Of a stretch of DNA of 64,000 nucleotides, positions 1 through 13,901 are shown in pieces. Origin of the DNA: Clavelina lepadiformis (lineage: Eukaryota > Chordata > Ascidiacea > Aplousobranchia > Clavelinidae). The position numbers and the translations under genes were made by a program. The stretch's first letter is position 1, and each line of letters starts with the position of its first letter. A model generated the notes under the pieces. That model searched no databases and was not told the origin of the DNA. It saw nothing but the letters and a program-made list of their open reading frames with translations. The stretch is taken from assembly GCF_947623445.1 (NCBI RefSeq), contig NC_135248.1, positions 11,107,820-11,171,819 of the forward strand, in the 5' to 3' direction.

Positions 1-377
1 TTGTAGCAGCCAGCAACTTAAAAAATTTAACAAAAAATTTCCACTGCGGCCCTATCTGCAATTTGAGTTTGACACCTCTGGTCATAACGTATCAACTTCA
101 TATTTGATACGACTTTCCTCATTATGAACCAAGAAATTTGCCATGATTATCCTAAACATCACCGGTGAGCAAAATTAAACTGATACGAAGATAGGTATGC
201 CACTGAAACTTTATTTTCTTGGGTGCTTGTTGTAATCAACACGAGCACCGACAGAAAAGACTGAAACAATGACACAAAGCGACACAGCGGACAGTCACAA
301 AACATGATTTCACATGAAATGGAAACTGTCAGCCTCTACATTGTGTAACTGCTTTGCCAATACAAATTGCAAGTTGC

Positions 378-475
378 TTAAATGCTGGTAAGAGACGTTG
401 AAGAATCAGGAATCACGATTCTTTCTTGCACAACAACAATCGAATTAAGATTTTGGTCACCACATTCATGTAACT
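378..475 (-). CDS. Possible terminal exon of the SCAF4/8-like gene
   Basis: After the last well-supported SCAF exon (ending phase 1 at 1932) a 3' exon is needed. On the minus strand an AG acceptor at 477-476 is followed by a frame with the matching phase, open for 31 codons and ending in TAA at 380-378. A minus-strand AATAAA lies near 211-216, as expected for a short 3' UTR. The encoded residues are not recognisably SCAF-like, the polypyrimidine tract is weak and an open stretch of this length can occur by chance, so this is only the best candidate seen. Confidence 0.25.
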
Positions 476-950
476 CTAGAGTGTTTTAAAAGTACAATAT
501 GCTACAATAACTTATGTAAAATGCATGCAGGTTAAAACTAAAATCCAAGGGTCGTGCATTTTCTTATCCATTTGGCGAACACTTGTGGAAGATAGAATTT
601 CCAGGTTCCCATATGTTAAGCAGCATACAAAGATACACATCATATCTGAGGTAAGATTCATTCCGCTCACAGTCATGCATTTAGCATTTAACACACCAAA
701 ACCAATTTGGCTTTACCATACTCCCAAATTCTGACTATAATAAAAAGTAATGAAGTGTAATGGTGCTCTGCCAGTACTTCAAGCAAAAGATAATTAACAA
801 TTGGTAGTTCTATGTTGTCTTTTTATAATAACATTCTTATTATTATCATATTCAGTGTTGTAACGCCAAAGCTGACTTCACAATAATTAGTATCATATCT
901 GTTGCTGTTCTAAAAACTTCCTTTCAAATAGCAACCCCTGCTTACACTGC

Positions 951-3508
951 TGCAATATGGCACAGTTTTGTAAGAAAAATCAAAAAATTGAGCATATGTG
1001 GCCCGTGAGCTGCCTCATGGACATACTTGTAACTCCACATTTGTTACCTAACTTTCATGGCACAGTATGGTTTCTGCCTTTCTGCAACATACCACTAAAA
1101 CCTTGTCCATACTCATCTACAGCCAGTTTAATAAACTGTTTTTGATTTTACTTCATAATTCAACTTATGATGGGAATCAACATGATCAACCCAATTTTCT
1201 TATGTAGGCCATTCTACAAAAAGTCACAATGTGTGGACTTAATGTCTTAATACTTCAGACAAAACAAAATATTTAGACTCAAATTGTATACAAACACTTT
1301 CAAATTGCAAACAAAGCAACGATGAAAATTGATGATTAACTGCAGTTGTTTAATTGAACACTTACTCTAGTAACATCTTTGTGTTTTAAAGTTTTTTCAG
1401 TAAATTAAAATTGCAACCTGGACTATTTTGTTGTGTGCGTATTAACCTTGAATCTATTATCATAAATATTCATAATCTTTACTAGTAAAGATACTGACCT
1501 ATAACCATTAATATTAGTGCATTAAAGTCAAAGATTATTATTTATTGGTTATTTAACATTTTATCTCTTTTTTGTAAAAATTGAAATGAACTCATTATTT
1601 AAAAAAATTTTGATTTGGTAAATAATTGTCCAAGGTATAATAATTGGACGACCGTAGAATTGTATATTAATATTGCACCGCTAATGTTTGCATCCTGGTG
1701 TGCAGTGTAGTTTTCTTTAAAAAGTTTTGCGACAGCTCATACCAAAACAGCTCTTAAGTGCAAGTTTTACCGTAATATTTTAGCATAATTCTTAATTACA
1801 CAACAATAAAATGTAAGGAACTAGCTTTTACAGGTACGCTAATAATAATAATAATAATGTAATGTATATTATAATAAGAAATAAAGCAAGGCATATCATT
1901 GATTAAACATGGCACAGATAACTTTTCTTACCTTTGGCAGATCTTTCATCGTCATTTTTATCACCTTCACCTAAAAAAAAACAAACATTTGAGTAATTCT
2001 AGCTAGGATGCAAAAGTGCATAACAGCACACAACTGAATTTGCTGCATTGCATTTGAGCATATCCTGCTGTTATGAATGTTAAGGTTTGTTAGAGGTTTG
2101 GGCTGCCAAGACTCGATACAAAACGAGCTTTGAACAGAAACCTCTATATTTGATTTTGCATCACAATATCCCCCACAAGATGGCACCATCAAGCCATAAT
2201 GTGGTCTACTTGTATGTATGCAATATGGAGACAAGTGACTGCACAGTTTTGTAAGAAAAATCAAAAAATTGAGCATAATTAATGTGGCCCGTGAGCTGCC
2301 TTTATCATGGACATGCTTGTAACACCACATTTGTTACCTAACTTTCATGGCACGCTATAGTTTCTGCCTATCTGCAACATACCACTAAAACCTTGTCCAT
2401 ACTCATCTACAGCCAGTTTAATAAACTGTTTTTGATTTTACTTCATAATTCAACTTATGATGGGAATCAACATGATCAACCCAATTTTCTTATGTAGGCC
2501 ATTCTACAAAAAGTCACAATGTGTGGACTTAATGTCTTAATACTTCAGACAAAACAAAATATTTAGACTCAAATTGTATACAAACACTTTCAAATTGCAA
2601 ACAAAGCAACGATGAAAATTGATGATTAACTGCAGTTGTTTAATTGAACACTTACTCTAGTAACATCTTTGTGTTTTAAAGTTTTTTCAGTAAATTAAAA
2701 TTGCAACCTGGACTATTTTGTTGTGTGCGTATTAACCTTGAATCTATTATCATAAATATTCATAATCTTTACTAGTAAAGATACTGACCTATAACCATTA
2801 ATATTAGTGCATTAAAGTCAAAGATTATTATTTATTGGTTATTTAACATTTTATCTCTTTTTTGTAAAAATTGAAATGAACTCATTATTTAAAAAAATTT
2901 TGATTTGGTAAATAATTGTCCAAGGTATAATAATTGGACGACCGTAGAATTGTATATTAATATTGCACCGCTAATGTTTGCATCCTGGTGTGCAGTGTAG
3001 TTTTCTTTAAAAAGTTTTGCGACAGCTCATACCAAAACAGCTCTTAAGTACAAGTTTTACCGTAATATTTTAGCATAACTCTTAATTACACAACAATAAA
3101 ATGTAAGGAACTAGCTTTTACAGGTACGCTAATAATAATAATAATAATGTAATGTATATTATAATAAGAAATAAAGCATGGCATATCATTGATTAAACAT
3201 GGCACAGATAACTTTTCTTACCTTTGGCAGATCTTTCATCGTCATTTTTATCACTTTCGCCTAAAAAAAAACAAACATTTGAGTAATTCTAGCTAGGATG
3301 CAAAAGTGCATAACAGCACACAACTGAATTTGCTGCATTGCATTTGAGCATATCCTGCTGTTATGAATGTTAAGGTTTGTTAGAGGTTTGGGCTGCCAAG
3401 ACTCAATACAAAACGAGCTTTGAACAGAAACCTCTATATTTGATTTTGCATCACAATATCCCCCACAAGATGGCACCATCAAGCCATAACGTGGTCTACT
3501 TGTATGCA
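951..3508. repeat. Tandem duplication, unit about 1.28-1.29 kb
   Basis: The segment 951-2228 is repeated directly as about 2229-3508, with the same order of landmarks at an offset of 1281-1290 bp; the change in offset comes from small insertions near 2275-2305. Only scattered base differences are visible, so the duplication looks recent. Each copy carries one 39-bp coding micro-exon of the SCAF4/8-like gene (3222-3260 and 1932-1970) plus flanking intron, including a short AAT microsatellite. Confidence 0.93.
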
Positions 3509-6500
3509 AAGTATGTATGTATGTATAAAGTACAAAGTTTCACCGTCAATCACTACAACATTTGCTTAGAAATCATAATTATGTAACCTTTTTCACCAAC
3601 CTTTTTCAGAATTTTCCATCAGACCACCAAAACCACTGGGGAGGCCAAATTCTGACAAGTCAACTTTTTCGGGCACATAATCCTCATCTTCTTCGTGTCG
3701 TTTTCGTAGTGTCTCCTGCCTCTTGCGATTGTATTCCTCATCATCTGGTTTAGGTAGAGGCGGCGATCGACGTCTACGATCATCTCCCCATCCACCACGG
3801 CCTGCACAGGATTTTTTTTAAAAGTCTCTGTCTGCAGCAAATTGTGCCCAGCAACAATAGAAGCAACCAAATGCCAGTTGTAACATTTAAAATATTTCAT
3901 TTAAGTGCGATTATTTTTGGCGTCGGACACTAAGTTTTTCATAAGTGCAGCATTTGAAGTGTATTTTGCAAACCATTGCTTTAGCACGATGTTAAGAAGC
4001 TTAAATGACAAATAACTGGTAAAATGTGATAGCATGGAAAGAGATGCCGGATATCAAAAAAATCCTTTATAACCATGTTTCCCATTTGAAGTGAACAATA
4101 TCACTCCATAACTAAGTTGCAATAAAACAGACATGCATCTTGTTTCCTTGCTTGTGATGCAATATGCTCCTGAGATTAGCAATTCACCTAGAGCATATTT
4201 AATTATTTATATAATGGCACTGATCACACTTGGATGGTGATACTCATGACAAGAAAGTTCCCTAAGGAAGTAAACGATTAAGCTTATAAAGCATTCAAAA
4301 CAAGTTGAAATGAATATTAACATACTTGCAAACTTGACTTCACCCAGGAACAACCATCCTGTTGTATGCAATATATGAATAAGTGCAAAGGTGCTCATTT
4401 CTTGTATTGCGCTTCCAGCGTTACATATTATTTTTGAGAGTATTTCCATAAGCAGAGGTTACATTCAAAAATGGTGTCATCAAGAACTTTATTTCAACCG
4501 CCATCAAAATTACCAAAAAATTGTATACTTGGAAGCGAATCAAATATTTGAAGTAAGGAATCATTACACTTTGCGTCCAAAATGTCTTGTTTTGATGTTT
4601 TGAAGCGTTTAAGCTTAGTTGGATCGAAAGATCACCTTGACAAATTGCACACAAATATGCAATGATTTCAACAACTTTCCAGATTAAAAACAAGAACCCA
4701 CGATCTTATTTTGCTCAAGTGGCAGGATTATGGACACAGTGGCTCATATAGAATATCTATGCTTGGTGCAAAAGTAGCAAAGCTAAACATTATTGGTGAA
4801 GATGTCGTGCTAGATACTGCAAAAGATATTAAAAAGGTATATAATGCAGCATACGATTCTTCAGTTTGTGATCTGTGCCTGGAACTAACCAAACAATTCA
4901 GTTAAACTGACAAAATGATTTCTCATGTAGCAAAATTCTCTTCGTTTTCAAGCATTTGAATACACTTTAGTGATTATGAACCACTTTCATTAGCATTTGT
5001 ACTCTCAATTAGCTTGCTCAAGAAAAAACAAGTGAGGTTCCCAGCTCAGATGCTCAAACAAATCAAAATAAACCCAATGTAACAACAGGATCACGGAAAT
5101 AAAGTGTGAATGAAAGCTGACTAACACGTTCTGTCTATGGAAGTATGTGATTTTAAAATAAATCATTAATTACTCAAATTTTTCTTGATTGCCTTTTTCA
5201 CAAATGATTCTTGCAAACTTGCATTCAAAGCAAGCAATGACAAACTTCAAAGGCATGTGTCGAAATAGTTCTGCTATACCAGTATCAACTTAAGGACAGC
5301 TCAAGATAATTATGTTGTCGTTTAAAACGTAACTCGTTCGTAAGTCGTTTTACTTGTATGTAAAATTTATAGCTAACTTCGCTAGCTAGCTAGCTAACTA
5401 GTATAACTTCGTTTTACTTGTATGTAAAATTGTTCAAATTACAACTGCGTCTTTCTACAGTCGTTTGTTTGCTTTTTCTTTAGGCTTATATAAGCTAACC
5501 TGAAACATGTTTCTTTTTACGGTTTAAAGTGTATGATAATGGTCATGATGAAGTAGAGACCAAAGTTAAAAAGAATGCAGTGTTATCATTACCATCCATA
5601 CATACTTCAGTCACAATATACTACTTACTGCTTGCTGGTATACAATGTATATGTATCTTATTTTAGTGGTTTTTACACAGCTTTCCAAACAAAAGCATTT
5701 TACTAACCTCTTCCTCTGAAACCACCACGATCCATGCCTCTGTGTCCTCTGTCATCTCGTCCTCTGAATGATCGGAACGGCGGGCCTCGATCTCTACCAT
5801 TGTAATCCCGATCCCTGCCTCCACGATCGCGATCAAAGTTCCTTCTTCCTCTTTCAAAATCTCTTCCTCCCCTTCGATAATCACGTCCTCTCCGATCTCG
5901 ATCAAGATCTCTGTTAGTGTTAAATGGCTATTTCACTACCATAGGAGGAAAGAGGTTTGAAAAGTTTTGCTGGAGTAAGGAGATCGGATTTGATTTAAAT
6001 GCACATTTTTTGCCTGCGATGTGAGTAGTTATCAACAGTAACACCAATAAATTTAAAATTCGATAATTTTGTATCACTGAAATGTACAGTAGTTAAGACA
6101 ATATATATTTATTGTTTACACAATTGAATAACTTTGAAAAATTTGTTTAAGTTAAAGTTAATAGTATCTGAAGAGATGCTTCATAATTTTCACCTTCTGT
6201 CTCTATCTGGACTTCTATCTCTTCGACTACGATCAAAATCAGGTCGATCTCGACTGCGCCCTATATCCCTGGGTGGCCTGTCTATGTCCCTAGAAGGGCG
6301 ATCCAAGTCCCTAGGAGGGCGATCCAAGTCCCTTGGAGGCCGATCCGAGTCCCTAGGAGGCCGATCCGAGTCCCTAGGAGGCCTGTTCATGTCCCTGGTA
6401 GGTCGATCCACATCTCGAGGAGGTCTGTTTAAATCCCTAGGAGGACCATCTGTGTCCCTAGGAGGTCTGTTTATGTCTTGTGGCAGTCTCTCACCCTCAG

Positions 6501-9500
6501 GTCGTCCTTGGTCAAAACCAGATGGACGCCGACCTAACTCAGGGGGTGGAATTTCTCTTGCCGGTGGTTCAAATCTGCGTTCGGTGCTTGCTGGTCTATC
6601 AAAACCTCTTGGAGGCCCACCGCCGAATCTTTCCATCTTGACCTCTGCCTGATCCTCATTCATTTGAACCTCCATTTCTTCGGGACCTTGATCCATATCA
6701 GAAAGACCTCTTCTGGAGCAAAAGATTGAGAGGTTCATCAAAAGATATTTACCAAAATGGTTATTTAATTTAATCTCCATCATGAGATGCAATTCAGTCC
6801 TATCGATCAAACACTCATCGAAACGATTCTTGTGCATAAACAGTCATCATCATTGCACGGATAAAAAAAATAAGTTCAAGAAAATGAACTGTATCCATTT
6901 ACCTTTCAAGAAGTTGCTGGGGAAGTGGAAATCTTCTTCCTGGGATTGGGCCGGCACTTGAAATAGCAGGTCGGATTTGTCCAGGCAAAGGCATCCGCAT
7001 CACGCCCACACGAGGAAATCTCTGTGGACGCATGGCTTGTGGCTGAAGCTAAAAAAATATACATGCAACTTTAATAGGATCACTGACATAGCAGCAGTTA
7101 CAGTAATGGAGATAACAATGGACTAGGACAGACGTGGGCAAACTGCGGCTCGCGAGCCACATGCGGCTCTTCGGCATGTTTTTTGTGGCTCTTCTAGTCG
7201 AATCGTAAAATTTCAATAAAATTGCAAAGACTACCAAGAGTACCGTTTATGAACGTTTCTCTCTTTTTCTTTTCCTTATTTAGGCCAGCATTGATGACAA
7301 GTTACTAATTATCCAAATTTAATGATATTTTTTGATTGAGGAATGCAGATATGGAACAATTAAACGACATAAATTCTTTATGACGTCATAAGTTCTTATG
7401 ACTTGGCTCGTGAGTAAAAATTTAACAACCAAAGCGGCTCTCGGGTTCAAATAGTTTGCCCACCCCTGGACTAGGATCTCAGTTACAGTTTGTTGGTCGC
7501 AAATAATACTGGAAATATGAATACCTGTTGTAATTGTTGTCGCTGCTGTTGCTGCATATGATTTGGTAACATTTGGGCACCACCTTGTACAGGAATTCTA
7601 CGCAAGAGAAATGATAGTATTTTTCCAAATAGTTAATGCAGGCCATAGAAGAGCAAAGTAAGCTAGTGAAAACTAGAGAATGATATCAAAGTTTTGACGT
7701 CTTCGAATGGTATACTACATACTAATGTTTACTGGTTCATAATAAACATCAACTTACCGTTGCATTCCAGAGTGAAAACCTGGTCTAAGTTGCATTGGAA
7801 TCCCCATTCGAATCGGCATCACACCCATCCTCTGGGGCATGATCTGCTGACCCATACCAGGCATCATGCGAACCTAAATAATGCAATGAAATTTATCATC
7901 ATGCTTAATGTTGTGCGTTAATCACAGGGCCACATTGACATAACTGATCACATAATTTTTACTACCGCAAATGTTTTTATATGAAAATACATCATATTTA
8001 TCATCATCGCAAATTTTGAATTTCGGCCAATGCAAAAGTATTTACCTGCAGAGGCATTGGCCCGGGGAATCCCCGCGCAACTTGAACGGCCCCAAATGGA
8101 GCTTGGAAACGTGCGACACTGGCCTGTGGAGGAAACCCTTCATCCTGTTCATCCGCTGTAGGTGTAAGATTACCAGCTTCAGACGAAACATCTGGTGGCT
8201 TGTTAACCACTTGTTGCACTGGGGGCCGGGGCTGGAAACCCATTCGCTGTGGGGGCACTGGGAAAAATTTAAGTTACAAGGATTTTAAGATTTTACACTT
8301 TGCCTGGGCATTTAGGTAAGGGTTGAGCAAAAACTTGCATTCAGGAATATCTACAAAGATCGTTAATCATCGTTGTCAGTTGTCCCTATCAGTTGTAATC
8401 ATAATGCAAGTAAGATCAGTGAGGAAACGATGAGGATATTAATTTAAAAATGGGCTCACCTCCAAAAGGACCGACTTGAAATGGCCGCACCATCATAGGA
8501 ACCTGTGGACGAGCTACCATCCTGACACCGGACATCATAGACACGGCAGGGTTGGCAAAAGTTGACACCATTGCAGGGGGTGGTGTGGGTTCAGGGGTCT
8601 CTTGAATGTCCTCATTTGTGCTGCTTTCCAAGGCAGTTAATTCAACTACAAAATTTGACTTTGCATTAGTTGGGAAATTGCAGTTTGAACACTTTTCTTC
8701 ATTTCTGGGATTTTTTGCAATTTTTAGTTTTAGTAACTGAAGAGGTTATTGCTATTGGTTATAAAATCTTCAGCGTGGTATTTTTCGAAGTGACTTCTAC
8801 TATCAACTGAATCGCCTACGTAATTTATGGCGAACTTATATTCCGAAAAATTGGCATTTATTGACAGCCATATGAAAAACTCGCTTCGCATTGCTACGTC
8901 GTTCATCTCACCGGATATTGTCTAACTTATTAGAGAAAAATAGTTCCAAACTTCACATTGAAAAGTCGACGTGTAGAAAAAACTTGACTTTACTATATCT
9001 TGGTATGTTTATTGTTCTTATAATTGTAAAAGAGGATAATACATATTTCTAAGATTAGAATTTTGATGTGAGGGTTTAAATTAGAAATTAGCAGTAAACA
9101 CTTAAGTGGCCCGCGCAATCATTCGTAAATCGCATGTGGTCCTTTGGCGAAAAAGGTTGGACACACTGATATAGAGAATCACTTTTTGATGTCAACACAT
9201 ACATTTCGTCATGGTGCTGATGAAGATGTAATCAAAATCCAAGTTATTGATATGCAATTATGCATAGTATTGTAATTTGTAAATATTAGCAAGCTTTACA
9301 AAAACTTGCTGAGCCTTTAAAGACTATCAATGATAACTACCACATGATAGTATAATTTCTATCTTACCCCTTCTGTGTTCAGGTAAACTTTCTGGATCAA
9401 TTGTGCCCCATGTAGACAATGCTCTCAGTTGATTTGGGTCAGATGATAACGGAATATAATTGACGCCGTGTTCCTTTGAATATGACAACTTTTCCTCTTC

Positions 9501-12500
9501 TGGCATTTCTTTGCCAGGAGCCCACTCACATTTCAGAGACTGTAGAGAGATGTAGGAAAATGCAAAGCGTTAACAGAAGTCCTAAAACGCTGTATAATGT
9601 GAGTGTTTTAGGGGCTATACATAGACAATGAACAGTCTACTTCTGTGGTTACCTTGCCAGCCAATCTTGCATGCCTGATCTTCTGAAGTGCTTTATCTGC
9701 GTCATTTCTTTTCTTCATGCAAACGTACGCGCATCCACGCGGTGGAATCATCTGTGTGTGTTTGTAGAAAGCTGGGGTTAGATTGATTATCTTATTGTTT
9801 AGCAAATTATTGGAATAGCTTTATCATGACTACAATACCAAATGTAGAAGATGCATATTGAAATTCATTCAGCCATATTTTCCTGATAGGAATGAATAAA
9901 AGACAGATAAATATTAAAAAGCAGTTTCCTGTTCAGCTTCTGCTGTGAATGGATAGTTCCCGTCAAATTGTTGATATAACCTTATTTTAATCGAATTTCA
10001 CTGAAATTAAAGGCAGATCCTTACGTTCAGAGACTCAAATTCTCCATATTCTTCTACCAGCTGTTGAAGGTCATGCTGCATTACCTTGGCAGAGATGTTC
10101 CCAATCCATAACGTGGTAGTACAAACTAAACAAACAATCAACTTTTTAGAATTAAGTTAAAGAAATTCAATTAAATGTATCTGTTGTAAATTATTGTGCA
10201 CAACAGCAACATCAGAATCCTTGAACTTAGGTTTCCATTGCTTGAAAGTTACATCAATAACGAAGAATTAAAGAACTAAAAACATGACAGAGAAATATAT
10301 ACATCAACTGACCACTAATACAACCATCCTTGATTGGGGGAAACCCCTTTCTCTCTTTTCTTCTGTCATAGGACTTTGAACGAGAGCGCCGTGACCTTCT
10401 GCTTCGGTCATGTGATCGTGACCTTTTTGAACGATGACCATCCCGTGAACGAGATCTGCGACGATGATGCCGGTGATGTCTATCATGTGATCTATTGTGA
10501 AAATTAATTATGATGCGAGAGAACATGAGACACAATGAGACAGGCACATTATATCATGTGAATAGATTAATGCAAGATGCTCTGGGTTCTTCACCTTGAT
10601 CTACTTCTTCTTCTCTTGTGGTTTTCACTTCTATCACTTGCCTGAAGACTACTGCTTCTGTCACTTGTTTCAGATATCCTGAGACACAAGTGGAAATTAA
10701 CTGGGATATTAGACTGGATCATTTTGCTACACTTCGATATGGAAAAAGTTGCACGTTTCACACTGTTGTCTCACTGTTGTATTTGCTTATTGAAAATTTC
10801 TTGCTGTTGCTCCAATCTTTTCATCTGCTCAAAACCAGGAGGAAATTCTCCTCTATGGGGAGGAGGAGGGGGAGGATATTGATGCTGCGATGGAAGCCCT
10901 GTGTGGTTGTTTGGTGTATTTGAATGACTTTCTGTTAGCTGCTGGATTTGATCTGCGGTTGGAAGTTTGGCTAAAAGTGACGGGTCACTGAAAAATATAA
11001 ACAGAAAGTTTAACTGATTGTAATTTCTGTACAAAATAAGTATCAAAATGTTTCAAAGCACTTTCGCTTTTCAAGTTACTTTAATTAATATTTTTAACAA
11101 TCCATATACTATTTTTTTCTGTCTATCATCAGTGTTGGTAGTTATTACGCAAAACATAAAAAACGTTTTACATGGATTACAACCAAGGCATTGGCAATGC
11201 AATACCATGAATTTTGGCCCTTATAAGCATGCATGCATGTAGCTTTGCCTAAGTTTTTCATGTAAAAAAGGCATAGAAATGTAACTATTCATAATTACAT
11301 TCCATGAGAATGAGTGGATGGTTTTGATTTAGAGGGTGGAGTTTGATCATCATCGCTGTAATCAAAATCCAAAACATCTCGATTAAACGCAGGCGGCCGA
11401 GACTCCACCTCCTGTGTTTGTGTATATAGTTTCATAATGATAATATTGCTTAAAACCATCCCAGCATATTTGATTGATCTACAAGTGACTTGCTGTCTTA
11501 CTTGAGACGAATGAAGAAAGGGCGGTTGCTCGTTATTCTGTTGAGGCTGAAAGACTGTGGTATTTTCGTTATGGTTGACGCTGGATGAACTAGATTCGTT
11601 CTAGAATCAGAAGACAATAAAGACTATCAAAAGTGAGTCACAAAATGCATAATATTTAAACACAGTCTACATATTTGCACCTCTACTGCCTCTCACTGAC
11701 CTGCCACACCAATTCAAGCTCATCCTTCTCACTCTTGATCAACTGCCACTAAAAGAATTTATGCAGCTGCTATAACAGCAGTGTGTGTACAAGCAGACAA
11801 GTACTACGGGTCTCATAACTGCTACATTGGGTTTTTACAAATAAAGCTCCAAAAAAACATCTAACAGCCAGAATACACCCGGGAATAACAGACCTATCTA
11901 TTGACACAAGTTCTGACTGTTTTTGATTTATGCATCAAAACGGCCCTAGTTCCAAAGACACAACCTTAAGAAGTTGAAGTTTTACCTGGTCAGTCCCTTT
12001 AACTTGCTTTAACAAGTCTTCAAGTTGACTTTGTTGAGATGACGATAACAAACCAGCAAGATTTTGAATCTGACTTGGATCTGGGTTGGCGAGCAAATTT
12101 GCAAGTAAATTGGTCAGGTTAGTGGCATCTGGTTGTGTACTTTGTGCTGGTTTCTGCATATCGATAAAGATTAATTGCTGGTTAAGTCTGACATTCAATT
12201 AGTAGGAAATGGGTCCCAATGTCACACTTCCCATGCTAGCTTGTAGTAACATGAGCACACATCTAGCAACAAGTAACACCACACTGCTAATGTGCTCGGA
12301 TTCTAAATGTATATTTCCAATTATCACAAACACTCATGAACGAATTTTGTCACAAGAAAAAATGAAATTGATCCTAAAACTGAGCATGCTACATACTTTA
12401 GCAGCTTCAATGGAAGCACCAGCCGTAGTAGTATCTGGGGTGGGAGCACCAGCCATTACCATGAGCTGCTGAATAATTTCTGGTGGAAACACAGCATTCT

Positions 12501-13334
12501 TCTGCCACAAATTTAATACTCGCAATATCCGGGGCTGAAAGAAGAAAGTTAAATCAAAAACTTTTTAATTTAAATTTGGGATAAATTTTGAAGTATGTCC
12601 CATTTCATTGTTGGACCGAGATAATGATGCACTCAGTGATAGATGTAAATAATCAGAGCTTATCAGTTGTCCCTATCTAGAAATCATCATTGTGCATGTT
12701 CTTGTTTATACTTGCCATAGCCAAAGGTACGATAAAGTTACCTTGTCATCAACAGGGCATTTAAAAATATGCTGAAAGGTTGTTATAATATTCTTGCATA
12801 GTCTGGGCATAAAAACATCTTTTTCCGGGCCAAACTGATGTCTTGATTGTCTTACGACTGAGTCAATCACATACAAGCCAGGCACTTTGTACTCTGGTCG
12901 ACACTAAACAAGAAGAAATGCAATCAACGTGGTGTAATCTTAAATCCTACTCATATATTTTGTTTAGTATATATATGCTACAGCATTACCAAGTAGTTAA
13001 CCATACCATTAAACTACAAGATTATGTATATTATCGTAAGTTTAGAATTAGCCATTTGCTCGAAAAGATTTAGAAGCAAACCTTCTGTACGAATTTCTCC
13101 ATGCTTTGGACAATGTGCTTGTAAAACTTTATGCCTTTGATTGCTTTCTTTGTGAGCTGAGTCATTTTAGCTCGTGATATTGGAGGCTTGGCCTCATATA
13201 TGCCAGAAAGCTGCAAATTATCCATATAATGTAAGTCCAATAAGTGTTAGGTCTAGAATACCATGCAAAAGTAGAATAATAATATATATTTCATTACAAA
13301 CTACCTCCTCGTTGAACGCCTTTACTGCATCCAT
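1932..13334 (-). CDS. SCAF4/8: SR-related CTD-associated factor 4/8 (SCAF4/SCAF8 orthologue)
   Basis: Nuclear factor of the SCAF4/SCAF8 family, which binds phosphorylated Pol II CTD and prevents premature transcription termination and polyadenylation. Exons (5' to 3'): 13334-13305, 13210-13082, 12903-12742, 12534-12397, 12153-11986, 11600-11502, 11411-11299, 10987-10775, 10678-10595, 10491-10313, 10125-10025, 9751-9653, 9539-9368, 8645-8460, 8257-8046, 7873-7758, 7597-7525, 7048-6903, 6712-6194, 5910-5708, 3801-3601, 3260-3222, 1970-1932. All junctions are GT..AG and all phases agree, giving about 1,140 codons, close to human SCAF4. The start MDAVKAFNEE matches the vertebrate start. The CID covers about residues 1-145 (KPPISRAKM, VPGLYVIDSVVRQSRHQF, RVLNLWQKN). 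An RS-rich part follows, then an RRM at about 435-530 (TTLWIGNIS, MIPPRGCAYV), a Pro/Met-rich region, RPPRD heptads (exon 6712-6194), an RGG segment and the acidic tail. The 3' end is unresolved. Confidence 0.93.
6240..6480 (-). repeat. Coding 21-bp tandem repeat encoding RPPRD heptads
   Basis: Inside the 519-nt SCAF exon, about eleven consecutive 21-bp units encode seven-residue repeats with consensus RPPRDxD/N (variants RPTRDMN, RPSRDID, GPPRDLN). The units differ by a few bases each, so this is an aged coding minisatellite kept in frame. The complementary strand is also open over this stretch, which is a by-product of the repeat. Confidence 0.9.
7129..7468. mobile_element. hAT-type MITE, copy 1 (340 bp)
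   Basis: The element starts CAGACGTGGGCAAACT and ends AGTTTGCCCACCCCTG, imperfect terminal inverted repeats of hAT type. It is flanked by a perfect 8-bp duplication gactagga (7121-7128 and 7469-7476), which fits the nnnTAnnn target of Buster-type hATs. It has no coding capacity and sits in a SCAF4/8 intron. A second 340-bp copy at 16891-17230 differs at very few positions. Confidence 0.93.
9100..9169. mobile_element. Fragment of a hAT-like element (one end)
   Basis: The stretch ending AAAAGGTTGGACACACTG resembles the right end of hAT-type MITEs, with GGTTGG near a CTG terminus as in the elements at 13902 and 56694. No matching left end or target duplication was found upstream, so it is probably a truncated copy in a SCAF4/8 intron. 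Confidence 0.35.
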
Positions 13335-13901
13335 TGCTTGTGATTTTGTGTCTATAGCACTTCGGAAATAAATGGCCTACAAATGAATGCACAATGTGTA
13401 TATAAGATTTATATAAATATCTCTTGATATCAAATCTATACTTTCACAGACAAACTTCAAGTAAACATTATTAAAGCTTTTTACTGAAAATTCCTATACT
13501 CTAGTATTAAAAACTCGATAAGTTTGTTAACATTAACAGCGGAATGTTAATTGATTTGTGCAAACCAAAATCTTCTAAAGCATTTTTTCAGCAACCTATT
13601 TGCTTTACAACACGTTGGTCATTAACTGCTTACAAGAAAAACTGTTCTACCCATACTTTCAGTCTTGCACACATTTTAAGACCACCAGGACAGCTCTGCT
13701 TCTAATTTCGAAAAGCAATCACCAATGCTAGCTACCAATAAATGCTATTTGCAATATACTTTTTGCAGAAGAATATACACCTCAGCCACTTTATTCAGAC
13801 GTCTGACTTTTACCAATAATGTATACATGCGATAAAAATATTTTGTAAAACAAGAAGTTTTCTTTGTTTTCATCAAGTAATAAAACTTTATGGGGTTATA
13901 G

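Noticed and set aside
1971..2330. 119-codon minus-strand frame in the tandem duplication, with an 82-codon copy at 3261-3509
   Set aside because: The sequence is intronic on both sides of the SCAF micro-exon; the two similar frames exist only because the segment is duplicated.
5336..5435. Short local repeat with GCTAGC run and a repeated TTTTACTTGTATGTAAAATT block
   Set aside because: Small simple duplication in a SCAF intron without target duplication or wider structure; not worth a separate element call.
5663..5905. Acidic 80-codon minus-strand frame
   Set aside because: It is an out-of-frame reading of the SCAF RGG exon (5910-5708); the Arg/Gly frame matches the phases of both neighbouring exons.
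6134..6652. Plus-strand 172-codon frame opposite the SCAF heptad exon
   Set aside because: It is the antisense of a 21-bp coding repeat; a repeat of that period keeps the opposite strand open, and the minus-strand frame fits the exon phases and SCAF composition.
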